Positions 1 to 9,050 of a stretch of 64,000 nt of DNA are shown piece after piece (the stretch's first letter is position 1; each line of letters starts with the position of its first letter). The stretch comes from Spirosoma sp. KUDC1026 (GTDB taxonomy: Bacteria; Bacteroidota; Bacteroidia; Cytophagales; Spirosomataceae). Under the pieces are notes generated by a model that was not told where the DNA came from, made no database searches, and was given only the letters and a program-made list of their open reading frames with translations. The position numbers were made by a program, and so were the translations under genes. The stretch is from assembly GCF_013375035.1 (NCBI RefSeq), contig NZ_CP056032.1, forward strand, positions 5,702,001 to 5,766,000. Reading direction: 5' to 3'.

Positions 1-192
1 ACCCAGTTCGTAAGCCGTGGCCATACCGGCCAGTCCTGCGCCCAGAATAATCACTTTGCGGGCTTTTCCGTCGGCACTCCGACCATTGGCCGGTAAATCC
101 AGCGCCGACGCCGGGGCCGGTTGTAACATCCCCCATGCCAGCAGGCTGGCATAGCTGGCACTCGTTGAATTGATAAAATCGCGTCTTGTCAT
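1..192 (-). CDS. Flavin amine oxidase-like protein, N-terminal fragment (Tat-exported)
   Basis: Runs off the left edge; only the first 64 codons are present, starting at the ATG at 192. The N-terminus has a twin-arginine motif (TRRDF) followed by a hydrophobic stretch, indicating Tat export. From about residue 46 there is a dinucleotide-binding start (KVIILGAGLAGMATAYELG, GxGxxG type) as found in flavin monoamine oxidases and phytoene-desaturase-like enzymes. It lies 80 bp downstream of a second Tat-exported enzyme on the same strand, so the two may form an operon acting on an amine or amino acid outside the cytoplasmic membrane (inference). The substrate cannot be told from this fragment. 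Confidence 0.75.
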   Translation of the reverse strand, partial: MTRRDFINSTSASYASLLAWGMLQPAPASALDLPANGRSADGKARKVIILGAGLAGMATAYELG

Positions 193-272
193 AAAAAGAG
201 GAAGGAGAAAAACGCGGGAAAGCAGCGGCCCGGTACAGCCTGCCAGGAATGTACCGGGCCGATCTTGTTTAC

Positions 273-1439
273 TTACCCAACTACTTTCTTAAAGCTGTCG
301 ATAAACATGGCCATTTCGTCCATGGTACCAACGCTGACCCGGCAGAAGGGTTGCCCGTCGAATTCGCGGCCCTGAATACCAATTCCGTTCGCAAACATCT
401 GGTTTGAGAAGGTCTTGGACTTCATCCGGATTGGAAAGAGAATAAAGTTGGCCGACGAGGGAATTACGTCGTAGCCCATATCGGTCAGGGCTTTCGTTGT
501 GTAGGCACGTGCCTTGGCGTTTTCGGCCCGGCAGTGATTCTGCCACTCTTTGTCTTTGTAGCTGGCAATACCCGCCATCAGGGTTGTAATGCTTACCGCA
601 AACTCACCATTGGTATAAGGCTTCAGGGCTTTCAGCACGTCAGGTGGAGCAATGGCATATCCCAGACGAAGACCAGCAAACCCGTGAATTTTAGAGAATG
701 TACGCGCCAGAATCACGTTCTTCCCTTCAGCCACCAGCTTCCCCAGCTTAGGCCGTTCAGCAGGTTCGTAGAAATCAATATAAGCTTCGTCGATGAACAC
801 CGGCACTTTGGGCGATACCTCGCGGCAGAAGGCTTCCAGCTCGGCGGTCGGCAGGATCGTTCCCGTTGGGTTGTTCGGGTTAACGATGTATACCAGCTTT
901 ACATCGGGCGTTAACTTGGCCTTGATCGCTTCCAGATCGAAGGTATAATCTTTCTTCATAGGCAGGGCCACGATCTTGGCGCCAAACTTCTCGGCCCGGC
1001 TCAGCAGGTCGTCGTACGTCATGGCGCTTGTCAGAATTGTTCCGCCCCCTTTGGCATAGTAATCCGCTGCGGCCATCAGGATATCCGACGAGCCCGGCGA
1101 CATCATGATCGTTTCGGGGCCTACCCCTTCGTCCGTAGCGATCAATTGCTTCAGTTGGCCAAATTCAGAAAAGGCGTAGCGGTTTCCGCTATCAGCTGCC
1201 TTAATGATGGCCTCTTTGGCACTGGGGGCAATACCGAGCGGATTTTCGTTAGCCAGCAACCGCGCCCGCAGTTTGGGCATTTCGGGGGGACTGACAAACT
1301 CAAATTCGTCCACAAAACTTGCTTGTGTCAACTCGTCCGGCGTAGCCGCCGACGAAGGTTCAAGTTGGCCTACTGTTAGACCGGCTGTTAACAGACCACT
1401 GGCCCGAAGCCATTCCCGGCGCGAAAGAGAGAAAGACAT
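273..1439 (-). CDS. HisC-like PLP-dependent aminotransferase with Tat signal
   Basis: A 388-residue fold-type I aminotransferase of the class I/II, histidinol-phosphate-aminotransferase-like group. Visible motifs are NPNNPTG (187-193), the PLP-contacting DEAY (217-220) and the Schiff-base lysine in TFSKIHG (Lys250), followed by the phosphate-binding RLGYA. The N-terminus SRREWLRASGLLTAGLTVG is a Tat signal, unusual for a HisC relative because biosynthetic HisC is cytoplasmic; Tat would allow export with PLP already bound. It is upstream of the Tat-exported amine oxidase fragment on the same strand. It is not in a his operon, so a role in histidine synthesis is unlikely (inference). Substrate unknown. 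Confidence 0.85.
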   Translation of the reverse strand: MSFSLSRREWLRASGLLTAGLTVGQLEPSSAATPDELTQASFVDEFEFVSPPEMPKLRARLLANENPLGIAPSAKEAIIKAADSGNRYAFSEFGQLKQLIATDEGVGPETIMMSPGSSDILMAAADYYAKGGGTILTSAMTYDDLLSRAEKFGAKIVALPMKKDYTFDLEAIKAKLTPDVKLVYIVNPNNPTGTILPTAELEAFCREVSPKVPVFIDEAYIDFYEPAERPKLGKLVAEGKNVILARTFSKIHGFAGLRLGYAIAPPDVLKALKPYTNGEFAVSITTLMAGIASYKDKEWQNHCRAENAKARAYTTKALTDMGYDVIPSSANFILFPIRMKSKTFSNQMFANGIGIQGREFDGQPFCRVSVGTMDEMAMFIDSFKKVVG

Positions 1440-1535
1440 TTTAGTAGTTTTTGAACTTTATCGAGAGAAATTTCAACTTTTCGGCAAAGCAATAGTCTAT
1501 CGACTACTACGTGGTGAAACTACGCTAAAATATCA

Positions 1536-1572
1536 ATAAAACGGCAATTCATTTTGTGAATTGCCGTTTTAT
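1536..1572. terminator. Bidirectional hairpin terminator
   Basis: Perfect 16-bp inverted repeat (1536-1551 and 1557-1572) around a 5-nt loop, with A/T runs on both outer flanks. It lies downstream of the GH43 gene on the minus strand and so probably ends that transcript before the aminotransferase promoter. Confidence 0.75.
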
Positions 1573-1614
1573 ATTCCGCAAAAATAACGTATCACCAAAT
1601 AATGAGTAGTCAGA

Positions 1615-2613
1615 TCATCTTGCTTTGGCTTTTCCGATGGGTTCGGCTTTCACACCCTCTACTGTAATTTTTACCGGTTTAATCATACCCTGCTCGTCAA
1701 AGTACATGGGGTCGATACAGGTTTCGCGGTGGTTTCCATCCGTCTCAGTCAGCGGTCGACGGTGATACACAATATACCACCGATCAGTGCCCGGTACCTG
1801 GATAACGGAGTGGTGGCCGGCACCGGTAGCAACAGTCGGATCCTGCTGCAGTATTTTACCAACCCGCTTGAAAGGGCCAAACGGCGAATCGGCAATGGCG
1901 TAGGCAACGGAATAGTTAGGCCCCGTCCAGCCGCCTTCCGACCACATGAAGTAATACTTGCCGTTACGCATGAACATAAACGGCCCCTCGACGTAACTTT
2001 CCGGTGTGATTTCCCGGAACGTAGTACCATCGTCAAACGGAATGAAACCGGTAAAATCGGGCTTCAGCTTTGCGATATTGCAGTGACGCCAGCCGCCATA
2101 GATCATGTAGTACTGCCCGTCTTTGTCCTTAAACACAAACTGGTCGATGGGTTGCGCACCATTATGGAACTTGTCGATCAGCGGTTTGCCGAGGTGATCT
2201 TTAAACGGCCCTTCCGGCTTGTCGGCTACGGCGACGCCGATACCCCCTTTTTCTTTATCGTTCTGAATGTCATTCGCCCCGAAGAACAGGAAGTAACGCC
2301 CGTCTTTTTCCAGTACGGCGGGTGCCCACATCGCCCGTTTCGCCCATTTGATGGACGTAGTGTCGATAATGTTGCTGTGTTTGGTCCAGGTCACCAGATC
2401 AGGTGAGGAGAACGCATCCATATGCACCTGCTTTTCGTACGGAGCCGAATAGGTCGGGTAGACCCAGTACTTGTCCTTAAAAACAATGCCTTCCGGGTCG
2501 GCATACCAGCCGGGGAAAATTGGATTTCCACTTCGTTCTTTTTTTTCGGTCTGCTGTGCCAACGTCGGCAGCGTCATTCCGATGAGCAGCAGGCTAACCC
2601 ACACTTTTTTCAT
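1615..2613 (-). CDS. Glycoside hydrolase family 43 protein, secreted
   Basis: 332 residues with a Sec signal peptide ending near TLAQ (residue 20). The sequence is a five-bladed beta-propeller of GH43 type: PGWYADPEG near 34-42 carries the general-base Asp (D39), the QPIDQF segment near 150 would supply the pKa-modulating Asp, and SYVEGPFMF near 210 carries the general-acid Glu. These enzymes remove arabinose or xylose from plant polysaccharides (arabinan, arabinoxylan) in the periplasm or outside. The length fits a single-domain enzyme without a carbohydrate-binding module. There is no SusC/SusD pair next to it, so it is an orphan rather than part of a polysaccharide utilisation locus. Exact substrate not determinable by eye. 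Confidence 0.88.
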   Translation of the reverse strand: MKKVWVSLLLIGMTLPTLAQQTEKKERSGNPIFPGWYADPEGIVFKDKYWVYPTYSAPYEKQVHMDAFSSPDLVTWTKHSNIIDTTSIKWAKRAMWAPAVLEKDGRYFLFFGANDIQNDKEKGGIGVAVADKPEGPFKDHLGKPLIDKFHNGAQPIDQFVFKDKDGQYYMIYGGWRHCNIAKLKPDFTGFIPFDDGTTFREITPESYVEGPFMFMRNGKYYFMWSEGGWTGPNYSVAYAIADSPFGPFKRVGKILQQDPTVATGAGHHSVIQVPGTDRWYIVYHRRPLTETDGNHRETCIDPMYFDEQGMIKPVKITVEGVKAEPIGKAKAR

Positions 2614-2648
2614 AACTGATACGTAGTTGATTAAGGTCTTGTTTAAGA

Positions 2649-4010
2649 TTAACGCAGGTTTGGTACAGGCAACACGGGCAAACTTTCATTTCCGTCTCCA
2701 CTAACGGCCTGTACGGCGAAGTAGTAATTGTCTTTTGAGTATGGCAGCGTCATACCCAGTTTTGTCGTGAAGAACTTCTTCTGCCAGAATGGCCAGTACG
2801 TTTCGCGCATCAGGACGTAATATCCTTTCACGTTCCCGGCTTTAGGCGCCTGCCAGTAGAGCGCCGTCGAGTTGGTCAGGTTGCGTACATCTACGGTTAC
2901 CTGCTGGGGAACGGCGGGGGCTTTGGCCAGGTTGGCCAACGTTGCCAGGTTAACGGCCGTGTTTTTGCGGAGATACTCAAAGTCCATGAACTTGGCATAG
3001 TCGCCAAACTCGGTGCCTTTTTCGGTACGCAGATCCTGGTGCTGGTGGTTGTAATTTTCGTTCATCTCGGTCATCCGAACGGCCGCAAATCCGCGCTGCA
3101 CGTAAGGCGTATGATCGCCCCCACGCAGGTACCGATCGTTGCGGTACACCATCACTACGTCCAGGTTATCGACGTAGCGTTCACCAACTTCTTTCAGGTA
3201 GCGGGCCAGCGTACGGGCTTTACCGTCGTTTTCGTTACCAAACTGCCGAATCCGAGCAACACGTCCGGTTGTGTCGTTCACCAGGTTACCGGGTAGTCCC
3301 TCGCTGAAAACGCGCAGCCGGGTGTTGTCGATAATGTTGGTTTCGTTGCTGTTATTGCTGCCCATGATGTCGTTGTTCAGCACCGCTTCCAGATTCCACT
3401 TTTCCTTAACAGCCCGCTCGGCCAGGTGCTCAGCCCCCAGCAACCCCTGCTCCTCGCCCGTCAGCGTAACAAACACAACGGTCGCTGGAAAGGACGACTT
3501 GCTCATTACCCGGCACAGTTCGATCACGGCCGCCGTACCCGATCCGTCGTCATTGGCACCCGGCGCATCGGCCTCGCGGTTCATGACATTGGTTACGCGG
3601 CTGTCCATATGACCCTGTACAATGAAAATCCGATCATCACTGGGATCAGTACCTTTCAGCGTCGCCATAACGTTGCCCATGTCAGCAGGCTTGTCGATAC
3701 GACGCCCGTCGGGTTGCAGGGTCCACGTATCGAGAGTGGCCGTCATGCGTCCCCCCGACTGCTTGGCGTACTGGTTGAATTTGCCCAGAATCCACTGCCG
3801 GGCGGCACCAATTCCTTTTTGTTTGTCCGACGTTGTACTCAGCGTATGCCGGGTTCCGAAGCTCACCAGACCGTTGACGTGCGCCCGCAGGCTATCGGCC
3901 GAGATCTGGCTAACCAGCTCGGCAATCTGCGGATCGCGGTTGACGGTAGTCTGGGCCAAAGCCGGGATAGTAGACGCAGCAAGCGCCAGCGATAGAAGTT
4001 GTTTTTTCAT
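2649..4010 (-). CDS. M28 family zinc metallopeptidase (aminopeptidase), secreted
   Basis: 453 residues with signal peptide (cleavage near PALAQ). The M28 co-catalytic zinc ligands are visible: His and Asp in QGHMDS, the bridging Asp in GANDDGSG, the catalytic Glu pair in TGEEQGLLG, Asp in NNDIMG and His in GGDHTPY. The C-terminal about 90 residues after AKAPAVPQQVTVDVRNL look like a fibronectin III-like beta-sandwich. The enzyme would release N-terminal residues from peptides in the periplasm or outside the cell. It sits 35 bp upstream of the GH43 gene on the same strand and may be cotranscribed with it; the two share a nutrient-scavenging theme. Confidence 0.9.
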   Translation of the reverse strand: MKKQLLSLALAASTIPALAQTTVNRDPQIAELVSQISADSLRAHVNGLVSFGTRHTLSTTSDKQKGIGAARQWILGKFNQYAKQSGGRMTATLDTWTLQPDGRRIDKPADMGNVMATLKGTDPSDDRIFIVQGHMDSRVTNVMNREADAPGANDDGSGTAAVIELCRVMSKSSFPATVVFVTLTGEEQGLLGAEHLAERAVKEKWNLEAVLNNDIMGSNNSNETNIIDNTRLRVFSEGLPGNLVNDTTGRVARIRQFGNENDGKARTLARYLKEVGERYVDNLDVVMVYRNDRYLRGGDHTPYVQRGFAAVRMTEMNENYNHQHQDLRTEKGTEFGDYAKFMDFEYLRKNTAVNLATLANLAKAPAVPQQVTVDVRNLTNSTALYWQAPKAGNVKGYYVLMRETYWPFWQKKFFTTKLGMTLPYSKDNYYFAVQAVSGDGNESLPVLPVPNLR

Positions 4011-4090
4011 GAAGACGATAGTTGGGCTGGCGAAACTAACGAAAAAGCGCGGACAAGATGCCCGCGCCTATGGATTGACCGTCATACGTT

Positions 4091-4624
4091 TCAGAATTTC
4101 CAGGACACACCCGCGCCAATCGCTGCCTGCCCCGTTAGGGGTACGGGCGCCACGGATAAACCAACGCGCGGCTGCCGCAGTAATTCATTATAGCGCGTAA
4201 CGGCTTTGTTAACATGACCGTTGGCCACCATCGCCAACGCTACGGAAGCGACTATCGATCCGCCATAAACGGTCCAGTAAACGCCCCCCCGCTGCCGGTC
4301 GAAAATGATGTACACCAGCGTAGCTACGGAGGTTAACCGGCTGATACTAGTTAGCGTCCGGAAGCTTTTAAAGTGATGGGTTACGATCGGATCATTGATC
4401 TCGAAAAACGGAATTTCGAGCGAATACGGCGACGAGAGTCGTTTGCCACCGTAGTAGTAAACACTACCAAATGCCGACGAACCATAGCCTCGCTCAATGG
4501 GTCGGAGGTGATCGGGAATGGGTTCGTTGCGGTAGTGGGACGTATCGTCAGAACGACGGCTCTGGGCCTGACCGCTCAGGAAACAGCCCAGCGAAAGAAG
4601 AACGATTAGTAACGTTGTACGCAT
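4091..4624 (-). CDS. Hypothetical exported protein with two hydrophobic segments
   Basis: 177 residues, not recognised. A signal peptide (MRTTLLIVLLSLGCFLSGQAQ) is followed by a Ser/Arg-rich stretch and a Gly/Tyr-rich segment (YGSSAFGSVYYYGGKRL). Two hydrophobic stretches near 100-150 (SVATLVYIIFD and YGGSIVASVALAMVA) could be membrane helices, and the C-terminus ends in an aromatic residue (SWKF) as in many outer-membrane-associated proteins. Its stop is 80 bp upstream of the M28 peptidase start on the same strand. No function assigned. Confidence 0.6.
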   Translation of the reverse strand: MRTTLLIVLLSLGCFLSGQAQSRRSDDTSHYRNEPIPDHLRPIERGYGSSAFGSVYYYGGKRLSSPYSLEIPFFEINDPIVTHHFKSFRTLTSISRLTSVATLVYIIFDRQRGGVYWTVYGGSIVASVALAMVANGHVNKAVTRYNELLRQPRVGLSVAPVPLTGQAAIGAGVSWKF

Positions 4625-4973
4625 AAACAGCAGATTTTGGCGACAAGGCCAGCTGGCTTGATGGCTTCCATAGCTTTACCGCGTTCAAAAGTACACAGGC
4701 CTGCATACTCCTGCTAACGCTCATCTGCTTTCAGCAGTACGTTCCTATTTATCGAACTAAACAGAAACCTTGTCTGGCCAGGCATTTTTGATGATACCCG
4801 CTGACCAATGAAACCGGCTGGTTTGGTGCAAAATATTCTGTTGCTGGACCCATTGAATCAGCATTCAGTCGTACCTTTCGCCCGATAGTTTGCTCGCCGA
4901 GCGTACCTGCTTTGCCGCTATCTGCGTAGTTCCTCTTTTCGACCTCGGCGACCTGTCCAGCTATCCCGCACGT
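4625..4973. other. Intergenic region between divergent genes, upstream of cydA
   Basis: No convincing gene is seen. An in-frame TTG at 4890 would lengthen CydA by 28 residues with no homology to the family, so the stretch is read as a leader. It should hold the promoters of both the minus-strand exported protein and cydAB. The best plus-strand candidate is listed separately at 4853-4879. Confidence 0.5.
4853..4879 (+). promoter_or_regulatory. Weak candidate promoter for cydAB
   Basis: TTG at 4853-4855, a 16-nt spacer, then TACCTTTC at 4872-4879, one mismatch from the Bacteroidota -7 element TAnnTTTG. The spacer is shorter than the usual 19-21 nt. This would leave a leader of roughly 85 nt before the cydA ATG. 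Confidence 0.25.
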
Positions 4974-6359
4974 ATGGACAATGTTGAATTACTCTCCCGA
5001 ATTCAGTTCGCGTTTACGATTGCTTTCCACTACATCTACCCGCCCCTGAGCATTGGCCTCGGCGTTTGTCTGGTCGTGATGGAAGGGCTTTATCTGAAAA
5101 CCAAAAACAAGGTTTATGAAGAACTGACCCAGTTCTGGGTTAAAATTTTTGCCCTCATTTTCGGCATTGGCGTGGCAACGGGAATTGTCATGGAATTTGA
5201 GTTTGGCACCAACTGGGCTACCTACTCGCGCTACGTGGGTGACATTTTCGGGTCGGCGCTGGCGGCCGAAGGGATCTTTGCGTTCGCGCTGGAATCGGCC
5301 TTCCTGGGGATTCTGCTTTTCGGCTGGAACCGGGTCAGCCCCGGTGTGCACTTCATGGCGACAGTGCTGGTCGCGCTGGGTTCCATCTTCTCCGCTCTCT
5401 GGATCGTTATTGCCAACTCCTGGCAGCAAACGCCTTCGGGCTACCGCATCGAAGGCGAAGGTATGGAAGCCCGCGCCATCGTAACCGACTTCTGGGCGAT
5501 GGTCTTCAATCCGTCGTCGATCGAACGATATTCGCACGTATTGATCGGTGCCTTTCTGGCGGGATCCTTCCTGGTACTGAGCGTCAGCGCCTGGTACATC
5601 CGAAAAGGTGAGTATCTGGTTCACGCAAAAGCTGCCTTCCGGATTGCACTCTGGGTAGCGACTGTATCAGCGCTGGGCCAGTTATTTACCGGTCACAAAT
5701 CGGCGGAAGTCGTTACCGAACACCAGCCCGCGAAACTCGCAGCGATGGAAGGTCACTTCGAAAAATCGGCCCCGGCCGATATGTACCTGATGGGCTGGGT
5801 CGATGCGAAAACTCAAACGACAACAGGCCTCAAAATCCCCGGCGGACTTTCCTTTCTGGTGCACCAGGATTTCCAGAAGCCCATTCCCGGTTTGAACAGC
5901 ATCGCTCCCGAGAATCGTCCGACCGCCGTCAATTTCGTCTTTCAGACGTATCACCTGATGGTAGCTATCGGTATGGCAATCATTGGCCTGACTCTGTTCA
6001 GCATGTTTCTGCTCTACAAGGGCAAACTCTTCCAGACGCGCTGGCTGATGACGGTGTTTGTATTTTCAGTGCTGCTGCCTCAGATCGCTAATCAGGTCGG
6101 TTGGTACACCGCCGAAGTAGGGCGTCAGCCCTGGGTTGTATATGGGTTGTTACGTACGTCCGATGCCTTGTCGCAGGCCGTCAAAGCGGAGCACGTCCTG
6201 ACCTCCCTGATCATGTTCACACTGATTTACCTGATGCTGTTTCTCTTGTTTCTTTATCTGCTCAACAAGAAAATTCAGCACGGCCCCGACATAAGTAACG
6301 ATCAGGACGAAACGACCTCCCGCATGAATCCGTCGCTGTCACCAATTCTTAATGAGTGA
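4974..6359 (+). CDS. cydA: Cytochrome bd ubiquinol/menaquinol oxidase subunit I
   Basis: 461 residues. Catalytic subunit of the bd-type terminal oxidase, which oxidises quinol and reduces O2 to water in the cytoplasmic membrane with high oxygen affinity. The ATG at 4974 is chosen because it places the heme ligand at His19 ([16 protein letters not shown]), matching family numbering; an upstream TTG (4890) gives a non-conserved extension. Other landmarks are the Glu-rich helix near [15 protein letters not shown], a later His in [12 protein letters not shown], and the signature [12 protein letters not shown] that marks heme and quinol-side residues. The Q-loop looks short. cydB follows; the stop codon lies inside repeat element A. 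Confidence 0.96.
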   Translation: MDNVELLSRIQFAFTIAFHYIYPPLSIGLGVCLVVMEGLYLKTKNKVYEELTQFWVKIFALIFGIGVATGIVMEFEFGTNWATYSRYVGDIFGSALAAEGIFAFALESAFLGILLFGWNRVSPGVHFMATVLVALGSIFSALWIVIANSWQQTPSGYRIEGEGMEARAIVTDFWAMVFNPSSIERYSHVLIGAFLAGSFLVLSVSAWYIRKGEYLVHAKAAFRIALWVATVSALGQLFTGHKSAEVVTEHQPAKLAAMEGHFEKSAPADMYLMGWVDAKTQTTTGLKIPGGLSFLVHQDFQKPIPGLNSIAPENRPTAVNFVFQTYHLMVAIGMAIIGLTLFSMFLLYKGKLFQTRWLMTVFVFSVLLPQIANQVGWYTAEVGRQPWVVYGLLRTSDALSQAVKAEHVLTSLIMFTLIYLMLFLLFLYLLNKKIQHGPDISNDQDETTSRMNPSLSPILNE

Positions 6360-6460
6360 AAGAGCGAAAGACAGAAAGAGCGAAATATCCTTCCGGTTGG
6401 TTATCGCTCTTTGCTGTCTCACTCATTCACTCATTCACTCTCTCACTCTTTCGCTCTTTA
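6354..6460. repeat. AAAGAGYG-type hairpin element A (cydA-cydB spacer)
   Basis: Left arm: units of the form AAAGAGCG and AAAGACAG beginning at 6354 and overlapping the cydA stop codon. Right arm: five 8-bp units (CACTCATT twice, CACTCTCT, CACTCTTT, CGCTCTTT) ending at 6460, five bases before the cydB ATG. The arms are complementary and would fold into a long hairpin in the cydAB mRNA. Related copies lie at 14855, 28216, 31764 and 60325. Confidence 0.85.
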
Positions 6461-6464
6461 TCTC

Positions 6465-7499
6465 ATGGATACAGTTCTTGGTATAAATCTTCCGACCTGG
6501 TGGTTTTTGCTGATTGGCGCGCTGATCAGTGGTTATGGCATTCTTGATGGTTTTGACCTGGGTGCGGGTGCCGTGCACTTATTTTTTCGCAAAGAAGAAA
6601 GTCGCCGGATTGCGCTCAACGCCATTGGTCCCGTTTGGGATGGCAACGAAGTATGGCTTGTCATCGGCGCAGGTGCCCTGTTTGCCGCTTTCCCAATGGT
6701 GTACGGCACCATTCTGTCAGTGTTCTACCTGCCGTTCATGCTATTCCTGATGGCCATTATTTTCCGGGCTATTTCCATCGAGTTCCGAAGTAAGGAGGAG
6801 ATGGCCTGGTGGCGTAAAATGTGGGACATCAGCTATTCTGTATCCAGCATTGTCATTTCCCTACTGCTGGGGCTGATTCTGGGCAACCTGATTCAGGGGA
6901 TTCCGCTGAATGCCAACCATGAGTTTGTCGGGCGGCTCCGGGATTTTTTCAACCCCTACGCGATCCTGACGGCGGTTACGGTACTGGCTTTATTTTCTAT
7001 GCACGGAGCCATGTACCTGATCATGAAAACGGAGGATCGGATCTACGCTCGGCTGACCATCATTGCCAATAACGCCAGTAAGTTCTTTATTCTGTGCTTC
7101 ATGGCAACCTCGTTGGCCACGCTGATTTACGTACCGCACATGACTGCTATTTTCAAATCCCACCCGGAGTTGTTTGTACTTCCGCTGGCTGCGGTACTGA
7201 TTGTGCTGAACATTCGTCGGAGTATTGAAAAGCGTCAGTACGCGCGAGGGTTTGCCTCATCAGCCATCACGACTGCGTTGCTGCTGATTCTATTTGCCAT
7301 GGGACTTTACCCGAATCTGGTTTTATCGAGCATTGACCCACGCGGCCATATCAGCATCTATCACGCAGCCTCGTCCGACGGATCGTTACGTACCATGCTT
7401 TTGTTTGCTGCCATCGGTATGCCGCTGGTAGCGACCTACACCATTTTTATGTTCTGGACGTTCCGGGGAAAAGTAAAACTGGAAAAGCACAGTTACTGA
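6465..7499 (+). CDS. cydB: Cytochrome bd oxidase subunit II
   Basis: 344 residues, polytopic membrane protein and structural partner of CydA. The ATG at 6465 gives the family N-terminus (MDTVLGINLPTWWFLLIGAL) and the conserved GYGILDGFDLGAGAVH and GPVWDGNEVWLVIGAGALFAAFP segments; the upstream extension from 6411 is just translated repeat element A. About nine hydrophobic helices are visible. It is 105 bp after cydA in the same direction. The 3' end overlaps the convergent endonuclease V gene by 7 bp. No cydX-like mini-gene or cydCD exporter is found next to it in this window. Confidence 0.95.
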   Translation: MDTVLGINLPTWWFLLIGALISGYGILDGFDLGAGAVHLFFRKEESRRIALNAIGPVWDGNEVWLVIGAGALFAAFPMVYGTILSVFYLPFMLFLMAIIFRAISIEFRSKEEMAWWRKMWDISYSVSSIVISLLLGLILGNLIQGIPLNANHEFVGRLRDFFNPYAILTAVTVLALFSMHGAMYLIMKTEDRIYARLTIIANNASKFFILCFMATSLATLIYVPHMTAIFKSHPELFVLPLAAVLIVLNIRRSIEKRQYARGFASSAITTALLLILFAMGLYPNLVLSSIDPRGHISIYHAASSDGSLRTMLLFAAIGMPLVATYTIFMFWTFRGKVKLEKHSY

Positions 7500-8185
7500 T
7501 TAGCCTCTTTCTCTCCCCGACGTAGTGCGTTGACTAGGTTGTGCGCCCGGCGGGTTGGTTCAGGAATGCGGTAGCCGCCGTTGCATTGTAGCGTCAGGGC
7601 GATGGCGGTTTCCAGATCAATCAGGTGGCCGGGCGATACGTAGACGGGGTTTACGTTGTTCTTAGTCCGCAACGCAGCGCCGACGACCTCGCCGTAGTGC
7701 CGCATGGGCGACCAACTACCACGTTCCGGCGCTGGCTCGTCGTATTTACCCACCAGCACCGACTTGCCGCAGCCAAACGCAGGTCGGTTCAAAAACAGGC
7801 CGCCGTGGGAAGCGATGCCAATCCGGCGGGGGTGGGCCGTACCGTGGCCGTCGAACATGACCACATCGGGTTCGACGGTTAGTTTTTGCCAGGCTTCAAG
7901 CAGGGCCGGAATTTCACGGAAAGAAAGCAGACCCGGAATGTAAGGAAACGGCGCGGTGCTGACAACACCCGACTCGGCAATAGTTTCCAATGTATCGAGC
8001 CGCAGCACGACGATACCCGCGTAGACCGTTTCTTCGAATTTGTTGAAGGAAATATCGCAGCCCGCAATCGTTTCGGGTGTTTTCGTCAGCGGTTCAATCC
8101 GTATCTGCGTGCGGAGTTGCTGCTGCAACGCTACCGCTTCGGCCGGCGATACATTCCAGTCGTGAAGCGCCTGATAGTGCGCCAT
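7493..8185 (-). CDS. nfi: Endonuclease V (deoxyinosine 3' endonuclease)
   Basis: 230 residues. Endonuclease V cuts the second phosphodiester 3' of deoxyinosine to start repair of deaminated adenine. Visible family motifs: GCDISF near residue 43 (first metal-binding Asp), the YIPGLLSFREIP segment (PYxPGxLxFRE, holding the catalytic Glu and the strand-separating wedge), and FDGHGTAHPRRIGIASHGG (second Asp and the nucleobase pocket). Full length for the family. It converges on cydB with a 7-bp overlap, and its start lies 12 bp after the stop of the upstream lipoprotein gene on the same strand, suggesting cotranscription. Confidence 0.95.
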   Translation of the reverse strand: MAHYQALHDWNVSPAEAVALQQQLRTQIRIEPLTKTPETIAGCDISFNKFEETVYAGIVVLRLDTLETIAESGVVSTAPFPYIPGLLSFREIPALLEAWQKLTVEPDVVMFDGHGTAHPRRIGIASHGGLFLNRPAFGCGKSVLVGKYDEPAPERGSWSPMRHYGEVVGAALRTKNNVNPVYVSPGHLIDLETAIALTLQCNGGYRIPEPTRRAHNLVNALRRGEKEANQ

Positions 8186-8197
8186 GGAAATAGGTCG

Positions 8198-8821
8198 TTA
8201 ATACACAATCTTCACCCGAATCTGGTGAGGAGCTGGCTGGTTGCCGCCAAAGTAAAGACCCGTCTTGTAGGCAAATGTTTTGCCGTGCGTGAACGCAATG
8301 GGTTTGCCACCCATAATCTGGTACAGCTTCCGGTCGTAATCGACTTTAATCGTCAATTGCGTAGGCTGGTTGATCGGCGTTTCAGCAATTTTGAACGATG
8401 TCAGCTGCCCATTGATGTATACGTAAGCGCCCAGGTCGATCCGTTGGCGTTGCGGATTCCAGCGCCAGCCAATCCGAACCCCGTCGATCTGATGCGGAGG
8501 TACGCCACTGGTAATGTCGTCGGTGCTCGAACCCACAAAGCCCAGCCCGATCACCTTGTTCCAGTCCTGCTCGTCAACGGCGCCAATGTCATAAATACAG
8601 GTACTGTCAAACGTAACGGTAGCCGATAATTCGGTAGGTTTTAAGTCGACTCCAACTTTACGTTTGGGCAGCGGTTCATGGTCACCCGCTTCAATCGTCA
8701 CCCATTCGGGGTTGGAGACGAGGAAATCCGGAATACAGGCATTCATCAGAAAAATCAGACTGGCAAGCAGCGAAGTCGTAATGAGGAGCGAGTGCCGGTA
8801 AGAGTGGCGATAATGACGCAT
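8198..8821 (-). CDS. Hypothetical lipoprotein
   Basis: 207 residues, not recognised. The N-terminus has a positively charged, His-rich start, a hydrophobic core and a possible lipobox (LMNAC, Cys29), suggesting an envelope-anchored lipoprotein. The rest is beta-strand-like with pieces such as GVDLKPTELSATVTFD and IGLGFVGSSTDDITSG; a concanavalin-like lectin or sugar-binding fold is possible, but this is only a guess. It ends 12 bp before endonuclease V on the same strand. Confidence 0.6.
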   Translation of the reverse strand: MRHYRHSYRHSLLITTSLLASLIFLMNACIPDFLVSNPEWVTIEAGDHEPLPKRKVGVDLKPTELSATVTFDSTCIYDIGAVDEQDWNKVIGLGFVGSSTDDITSGVPPHQIDGVRIGWRWNPQRQRIDLGAYVYINGQLTSFKIAETPINQPTQLTIKVDYDRKLYQIMGGKPIAFTHGKTFAYKTGLYFGGNQPAPHQIRVKIVY

Positions 8822-8961
8822 GGGAGAAAAACAATCAACTAATTCTACTGCGAATAACGCTGTAAATCAGATAGGTTATTGTTCCGATGGGTAAAATGTT
8901 ATCTACCAGCCTGGGGCCGGGGGCTTGCTCACGCTGCTACCTATTCAGCTTCTTTCCTGTT

Positions 8962-8989
8962 GATTTTTAGATACTTCAGACTAAAAATC
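8962..8989. promoter_or_regulatory. Inverted repeat upstream of the membrane-protein operon
   Basis: 9-bp perfect inverted repeat (GATTTTTAG at 8962-8970, CTAAAAATC at 8981-8989) with a 10-nt spacer, in the region between divergent genes and about 60-110 bp before the first start at 9051/9102. Spacing is compatible with a dimeric regulator site; it has no following T-run for termination. Function inferred only. Confidence 0.35.
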
Positions 8990-9050
8990 GGTATAAACTG
9001 AGCAACTTTTTCTACTTTTAGTTTCGCTACCTCAATCAGCTTTTGTCGCT

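Noticed and set aside
6411..6464. N-terminal extension of cydB
   Set aside because: The 18 extra residues (Ser/His-rich) are just translated repeat element A; the family start is the ATG at 6465. The same reasoning removes the extension of gltX at 14888.
7886..8629. 247-codon frame on the plus strand
   Set aside because: Spans the 3' part of endonuclease V and the lipoprotein gene on the opposite strand; no motif and overlaps both real genes.
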